Below are positions 61,048-64,000 of a stretch of DNA of 64,000 nt, in pieces. A program made the position numbers and the translations under genes. Source of the DNA: Halomarina salina (GTDB lineage: Archaea; Halobacteriota; Halobacteria; Halobacteriales; Haloarculaceae); assembly GCF_023074835.1 (NCBI RefSeq), contig NZ_JALLGW010000002.1, positions 558,001 through 622,000 on the forward strand. Direction: 5' to 3'. Below the pieces are notes generated by a model. The model was not told the DNA's origin. It worked only from the letters and a program-made list of their open reading frames with translations, and did no database searches. The stretch's first letter is position 1. Each line of letters starts with the position of its first letter.

Positions 61048-61225
61048 AGTCTCGTCTCGGGACGACGGCACTCACTTCGACGTCGTAGCGGTTGCCAGCA
61101 GGGGTGGTGTTGACCTCGTAGCCCCCTTCAACATCAACGCCGCCCAGTTCGGCGGCGTTGATGAGTTCTGCCAGTCGGTCGGTGAACGCGTCCCTGCTGT
61201 CGATGGTATCGGTGGTGTCGGACAT
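61046..61225 (-). CDS. Member of the 59-70-aa cassette protein family (copy 3)
   Basis: MSDTTDTIDSRDAFTDRLAE, LINAAELGGVDVEGGYEVNT, TPAGNRYDVEVSAVVPRRD; 59 aa. Closely related to the 52701-52880 product and more distantly to 50107-50319. It belongs to the array's second block, so the family bridges both blocks. Its stop is within repeat 24. Confidence 0.75.
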   Translation of the reverse strand: MSDTTDTIDSRDAFTDRLAELINAAELGGVDVEGGYEVNTTPAGNRYDVEVSAVVPRRD

Positions 61226-61458
61226 GGCTCATCGAGAACGAGCAATCCGCGATTCAGGGGTAGTGCACAGCGAAGTCGGTCTTCACAGGGAGGATACCAC
61301 GGCTCACAGGAACCGTGAGTCAATCGTTCACCCTGACCATCGAAGGCCACTCGGATAAGCTTATGTACTGGGTCACCACGCCGTGCCCCCCACGCTGAAC
61401 GACCGAGGCACCAGGCATGCCGCATCCTTAACAAAGGCGAGTGGTAATCCCACGCACC

Positions 61459-61695
61459 ATGGATGGGGTCGAGCCCACAGACGGCGTGCCGCTCACCGGG
61501 ATAGAGCGGGAGGTACTGTACACCGCGGTCGACGAAGGGTACTTCGGGGTTCCGCGGCGCATCTCGACAGTCGAACTCGCCGAGGCGGTCGGGGTCTCGA
61601 CTACCGCACTCACCGAACACCTCCGCCGTGGCATGACGAAGGTGCTGCGCGAGAAGATGCAGGAGGAACGTCCGTCCAGCAGGACCGAACGATAG
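61459..61695 (+). CDS. Stand-alone HTH-10 DNA-binding protein, 78 aa
   Basis: The start at 61459 (MDGVEPTDGVPLTGIEREVL) gives only the C-terminal HTH-10 domain of Bat-type regulators: YTAVDEGYFGVPRRISTVEL then AEAVGVSTTALTEHLRRGMT. No sensor region. It could compete with or partner full-length HTH-10 regulators. The TAG stop lies in the GATAG of repeat 25. A 233-bp region upstream contains no other gene. Confidence 0.72.
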   Translation: MDGVEPTDGVPLTGIEREVLYTAVDEGYFGVPRRISTVELAEAVGVSTTALTEHLRRGMTKVLREKMQEERPSSRTER

Positions 61696-61738
61696 ACTCA
61701 CGCTCTCTGTCTTCCAATCCCGGCAAACGACGTTCGCC
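61691..61738 (+). repeat. Cassette repeat 25 (second subtype)
   Basis: GATAGACTCA, CACGCTCT, TCTGTCTTCC, then AATCCCGGCAAACGACG. It sits between two convergent stop codons (61695 inside it, 61740 two bases beyond). Confidence 0.85.
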
Positions 61739-61739
61739 T

Positions 61740-62294
61740 TCATTTTACGGTGGGGCGATTTGACGTGGCGACCGGCTTCGACTCGGGGGGTCGAACAAAC
61801 AGCCACCAGCCGACCAGTATCCACGACAGGCCGTAGACTGAGACGCCGAACGAAAACAGCGGTGTCACCAGCGCATTCACGAGTGGGTCAAGCGGGAGCG
61901 CGGCGCTGAAGCCGACCGCGAGCCACGACGGCATCGCGTCCAGTTTCCAGAGTCGATGGGCGAGCTTTCCGGTGCCGAGTGCGACCAGCACCATCCCAAC
62001 ACCTGCTGGGAGTCCGGTGAGGAGAACGAACGCGATACTTCCCGCCGTCAGGCGGGCCCACGTGAAGATGAGGGCCGCGACGAGCAAGAACCCCAGTCCG
62101 CTGGCCATGAGCACGATATCTGACCGGCTGGTGTCGTAGGTGCGGTGAATCCCGTACACACCACCGGCGAGGAGCAGTGGGAGGATGCCAACCAGCAGTT
62201 CGTAGGTCGGATAGATACCGTCCAGGAGCGGAACGAGGGCCCACAACAGACCGCCGCCGATAGCGGTTATCCCAGAGAGACGGCGCAGTTCCAT
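61740..62294 (-). CDS. Multi-helix membrane protein, 184 aa
   Basis: The start at 62294 (MELRRLSGITAIGGGLLWAL); a GTG four codons upstream is the alternative. Five to six hydrophobic segments, with YGIHRTYDTSRSD and AHRLWKLDAMPSW loops. Resembles small haloarchaeal integral membrane proteins of unknown function. Its stop adjoins repeat 25. Confidence 0.62.
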   Translation of the reverse strand: MELRRLSGITAIGGGLLWALVPLLDGIYPTYELLVGILPLLLAGGVYGIHRTYDTSRSDIVLMASGLGFLLVAALIFTWARLTAGSIAFVLLTGLPAGVGMVLVALGTGKLAHRLWKLDAMPSWLAVGFSAALPLDPLVNALVTPLFSFGVSVYGLSWILVGWWLFVRPPESKPVATSNRPTVK

Positions 62295-62374
62295 AGGACC
62301 ACTCACATGTCGTGTGGTAAACTCTTTCTGACAGGCGATTCGTGATATCTCCAGATACTGGGACCGTTCGGTTC

Positions 62375-62437
62375 GATAGACTCACGCTCTGCGTGTATCG
62401 AACGGGTCGAGTGAGCGACGTGTGTCGAGAGTCAAGC
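62375..62437 (+). repeat. Cassette repeat 26 (full length)
   Basis: GATAGACTCA, CACGCTCT, TGCGTGTATC, AACGGGTCGAGTGAGCGACG, TGTGTCGAGAGTCAAGC. Confidence 0.9.
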
Positions 62438-62488
62438 AGAGCTATCGGGGAGAGAAGGTACTTGTCAGCCGAGTTGTGACTCCCTGAT

Positions 62489-62680
62489 ATGATAGCAATT
62501 GATGTCGACGACGTCGTCACGATGGGGTTCGCGTTCTTCGGGAGCGTCGGCACTGCTGCTATCGGAGCAGCGCACGACGTCCCGTATCCGCTCGCTGTCC
62601 TTCCCGGTCTGCTGATTGGAGCGGCTATCGGTACCTACCTACTCGGCCCGCTGTCGACCCCCCGCGAGGAAACTGGGTGA
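62489..62680 (+). CDS. Small two-helix membrane protein, 63 aa
   Basis: MIAIDVDDVVTMGFAFFGSV, then YPLAVLPGLLIGAAIGTYLL. TATA-like GTACTTGTC lies about 28 bp upstream. No family recognised. Confidence 0.58.
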   Translation: MIAIDVDDVVTMGFAFFGSVGTAAIGAAHDVPYPLAVLPGLLIGAAIGTYLLGPLSTPREETG

Positions 62681-62709
62681 CGTCGAACTGCGGTCGAGCA
62701 GAGTGAAGT

Positions 62710-62771
62710 GAGAGACCCACGCTCTGCGTGTATCGGCGGGTAGAGCGGACGACTCGTGCCGCAAGTGTAAC
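62710..62771 (+). repeat. Cassette repeat 27
   Basis: GAGAGACCCA, CACGCTCT, TGCGTGTATC, GGGTAGAGCGGACGACTCG, TGCCGCAAGTGTAAC. Confidence 0.88.
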
Positions 62772-62816
62772 AGTGGACGAACGCTTACCTGTCATCGGAT
62801 GGTACGTTTCGATACC

Positions 62817-62987
62817 ATGCCCAAACCCAGTCGGCGCGTCTTTGCTCTACTGTCGCTCTGTTACGCAGTTCTGGTGCTGGTGGCTATTGACGAAGGGGAC
62901 CTCGCTAAAGCCACTCAATGGACAGCTATCGGTGTAACGGTGACTTTCGGGTTGTGGTGGTGGAACTCCGAGAGCCCAACCAACTGA
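62817..62987 (+). CDS. Small two-helix membrane protein, 56 aa
   Basis: The start at 62817 (MPKPSRRVFALLSLCYAVLV); an in-frame ATG at 62799 is possible. Second helix ATQWTAIGVTVTFGLWWW. TATA-like CTTACC lies 33 bp before 62817. The stop TGA is the TGA of the TGATAC starting repeat 28. Confidence 0.55.
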   Translation: MPKPSRRVFALLSLCYAVLVLVAIDEGDLAKATQWTAIGVTVTFGLWWWNSESPTN

Positions 62988-63027
62988 TACGCTCACGCTC
63001 TCAGTGTATCGATGCCCCTGTGCTGCA
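62986..63027 (+). repeat. Cassette repeat 28 (shortened)
   Basis: GATACGCTCA, CACGCTCT, TCAGTGTATC, then a short right half GTGCTGCAG. Confidence 0.85.
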
Positions 63028-63081
63028 GATCTGACGAGCACTGTGCGTCAATCGTCTGTCGTAGTGGCTCCCAATCTGTGT

Positions 63082-63321
63082 TCAGATATCGCTCTGAATC
63101 GCTTGCTGAAGGCCGCTCATGAACGACGTGAACGCGACGACGACGCCGATGATGAAGAACAGTCCGTTGAACCACCACCCACCGCCCGAAACTGACCCCG
63201 TGTTCGGATTCGCTTTCATGTATCCGTACCAATGGTACGATTCGAAGGTGTAGAGCATCACGAACAGACCAAGAGCTACACCAAGACCATACTTCACGAA
63301 GGTCAGTGAATCGGTGCTCAT
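63082..63321 (-). CDS. Small two-helix membrane protein, 79 aa
   Basis: The start at 63321 (MSTDSLTFVKYGLGVALGLF). Two hydrophobic helices flank a Gly/Asn-rich loop, GYMKANPNTGSVSGGGWW. TATA-like AAATATACGG lies upstream on the minus strand. Function unknown. Last gene of the array. Confidence 0.6.
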   Translation of the reverse strand: MSTDSLTFVKYGLGVALGLFVMLYTFESYHWYGYMKANPNTGSVSGGGWWFNGLFFIIGVVVAFTSFMSGLQQAIQSDI

Positions 63322-63376
63322 CACCAGTGTTCAGCTATATCCCCGTATATTTGTTCTCATTGTCTAGTTCGGAACG

Positions 63377-63419
63377 GTAGATTCACGCACTCAGTCTAGC
63401 AATCTCGGCAACCGACGTA
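63377..63419 (+). repeat. Cassette repeat 29 (second subtype, terminal)
   Basis: GTAGATTCA, CACGCACT (one loop change), CAGTCTAGC, AATCTCGGCAACCGACG. The final copy; core-like sequence follows. Confidence 0.75.
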
Positions 63420-63538
63420 GACGGCAGTGACGGACGCTATCCACCGACATAGCCGGCCGACAAGGTGATGAAGGCGGATAGTGTCCTGTCGACAAGCGTA
63501 CCCGATGCCGCTCGTCGGCATCGACGCTGATCACACCC

Positions 63539-64000
63539 ATGACGTTCCCAGAGTACCTCTCGCTCGACTACGACGACGGCCGCGGCCAGAGCGCCGCCGA
63601 CTACCCCGCGCTGGAGGACAAACTCGGCAAGGCCGTCGAGGTCACCCGTACCGCCCTCGAACAGTACCGCGACCCGGCGGTGATGTGGACCGGCGGGAAG
63701 GACTCGACGCTCGTCCTCTACTTCGTCCGGGAGGTGGCCGAGGAGCACGGCCACGACGTGCCGCCCGTCGTCTTCATCGACCACTACCAGCACTTCGACG
63801 AGGTCGAGGCGTTCGTCGAGCGCTGGGCCGAGGAGTGGGACCTGGACCTCGTCGTCGCCCGCAACGACGACCCCGCCTTCGAGCGCCACACGCCCGGCGA
63901 GGACGTACCCGTCGACTCGCTCACCGAGGCGAACCGCCGGGAGCTCGCGCGGGCGGACCACGAGGGCGAGACGTTCCGCTTCGAGGCCGACAGCCTCGGG
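63539..64000 (+). CDS. PP-loop PAPS-reductase-like protein (copy 2), 3'-truncated by window edge
   Basis: The start at 63539 (MTFPEYLSLDYDDGRGQSAA); 154 codons visible. Strongly similar to the 58779 product: VMWTGGKDSTLVLYFVREVA versus IMWTGGKDSTLTLYFVKEVA, and VFIDHYQHFDEVEAFVERWA versus IFIDHYQHFDELHDFVDHWA. The two are tandem paralogues separated by the hydrolase gene and the second array block. Core-like high GC. Confidence 0.85.
   Translation, partial: MTFPEYLSLDYDDGRGQSAADYPALEDKLGKAVEVTRTALEQYRDPAVMWTGGKDSTLVLYFVREVAEEHGHDVPPVVFIDHYQHFDEVEAFVERWAEEWDLDLVVARNDDPAFERHTPGEDVPVDSLTEANRRELARADHEGETFRFEADSLG

Larger units (their letters stand above)
44583..63420 (+). mobile_element. Cassette array: about 30 small genes separated by 29 same-orientation structured repeats
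   Basis: Intergenic spaces from 44583 to 57740 and from 61023 to 63419 carry copies of one repeat family. Its parts are a left arm GATAGACTCA, conserved loop CACGCTCT, right arm TGAGTCTATC, spacer ACCGAGTGAGCGACGCG, then GTGCCGCGAGTGTATC. All copies found are in the + orientation although genes run both ways. Most intervals hold one gene with its own TATA-like box. The array is interrupted by two core-like genes (58779-60839). No integrase, transposase or relaxase is visible. The cassette interpretation is inference; the repeats and their orientation are direct observation. Confidence 0.6.

Noticed and set aside
45904-63419. Rho-independent-type terminators as the sole explanation for the repeats
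   Set aside because: Sequence identity of loop and middle segments and fixed orientation go beyond terminator needs, and most copies lack T-tracts; a terminator side-function remains possible.
44583-63420. CRISPR array
   Set aside because: Repeats are spaced by whole genes of 60-1425 bp, vary in arms, and no cas genes are present.
44583-63420. Classical bacterial integron
   Set aside because: No intI gene and no attC core boxes; only the layout is similar.

Overview
The window is from a haloarchaeon (class Halobacteria). Coding regions are very GC-rich with acidic Asp/Glu-rich products, many genes look leaderless, twin-arginine lipoproteins are common, and several families are haloarchaeal or archaeal: geranylgeranyl reductase, 3-dehydroquinate synthase II, HTH-10 (bacterio-opsin-activator type) regulators, a HalOD1 protein, and DUF371, DUF5787, DUF998 and DUF5797 proteins. 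Assignment below class is not possible from this sequence.

Positions 1-44311 are ordinary dense core chromosome. They hold a partial ArsA-type ATPase, glycerate 2-kinase, DNA repair genes (endonuclease V, an MGMT-like protein, endonuclease III), a zinc-finger rhomboid, a trpC-trpB-trpA operon followed by 2-amino-3,7-dideoxy-heptulosonate synthase, 3-dehydroquinate synthase II, a DsbA/DsbB pair, a HalOD1/small CxxC-protein neighbourhood, a 1246-aa PAS/GAF/HTH-10 sensor-regulator, NUDIX and DUF5787 genes, a divergent geranylgeranyl reductase/ferredoxin pair, an ABC exporter, an amidase, a DMT transporter, redox genes and a conserved acidic protein gene (43706-44311).

Positions 44312-58621 and about 61020-63420 are different. 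About 30 short genes, lower in GC and on both strands, are separated by at least 29 copies of a structured intergenic repeat of about 45-63 bp. Every copy I found is in the same orientation whatever the strand of the neighbouring genes. Stop codons often lie inside the repeat edge, many + strand genes have a TATA-like box 27-33 nt before the ATG, and most intervals hold one gene. The cargo is mainly predicted lipoproteins (8) and small membrane proteins (13), with three HTH-type regulators, three copies of a small-protein family, a CDC48-N-like orphan and a transglutaminase-like lipoprotein. I read this as a cassette array of promoter-gene-repeat units, integron-like in layout but without recognisable attC boxes or an integrase in the window.

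The left block appears to sit in the 3' end of the 43706-44311 gene. Its last seven codons (Asp-Asn-Lys-Phe-Ile-Ser-stop) recur at 58601-58621 with three differences, all synonymous third-position changes. Core sequence resumes with a PP-loop PAPS-reductase-like gene (58779) and an alpha/beta hydrolase. The array then restarts and stops just before a second, truncated PAPS-reductase-like paralogue (63539 to the window end). No rRNA, tRNA, CRISPR array, transposase or integrase was recognised.
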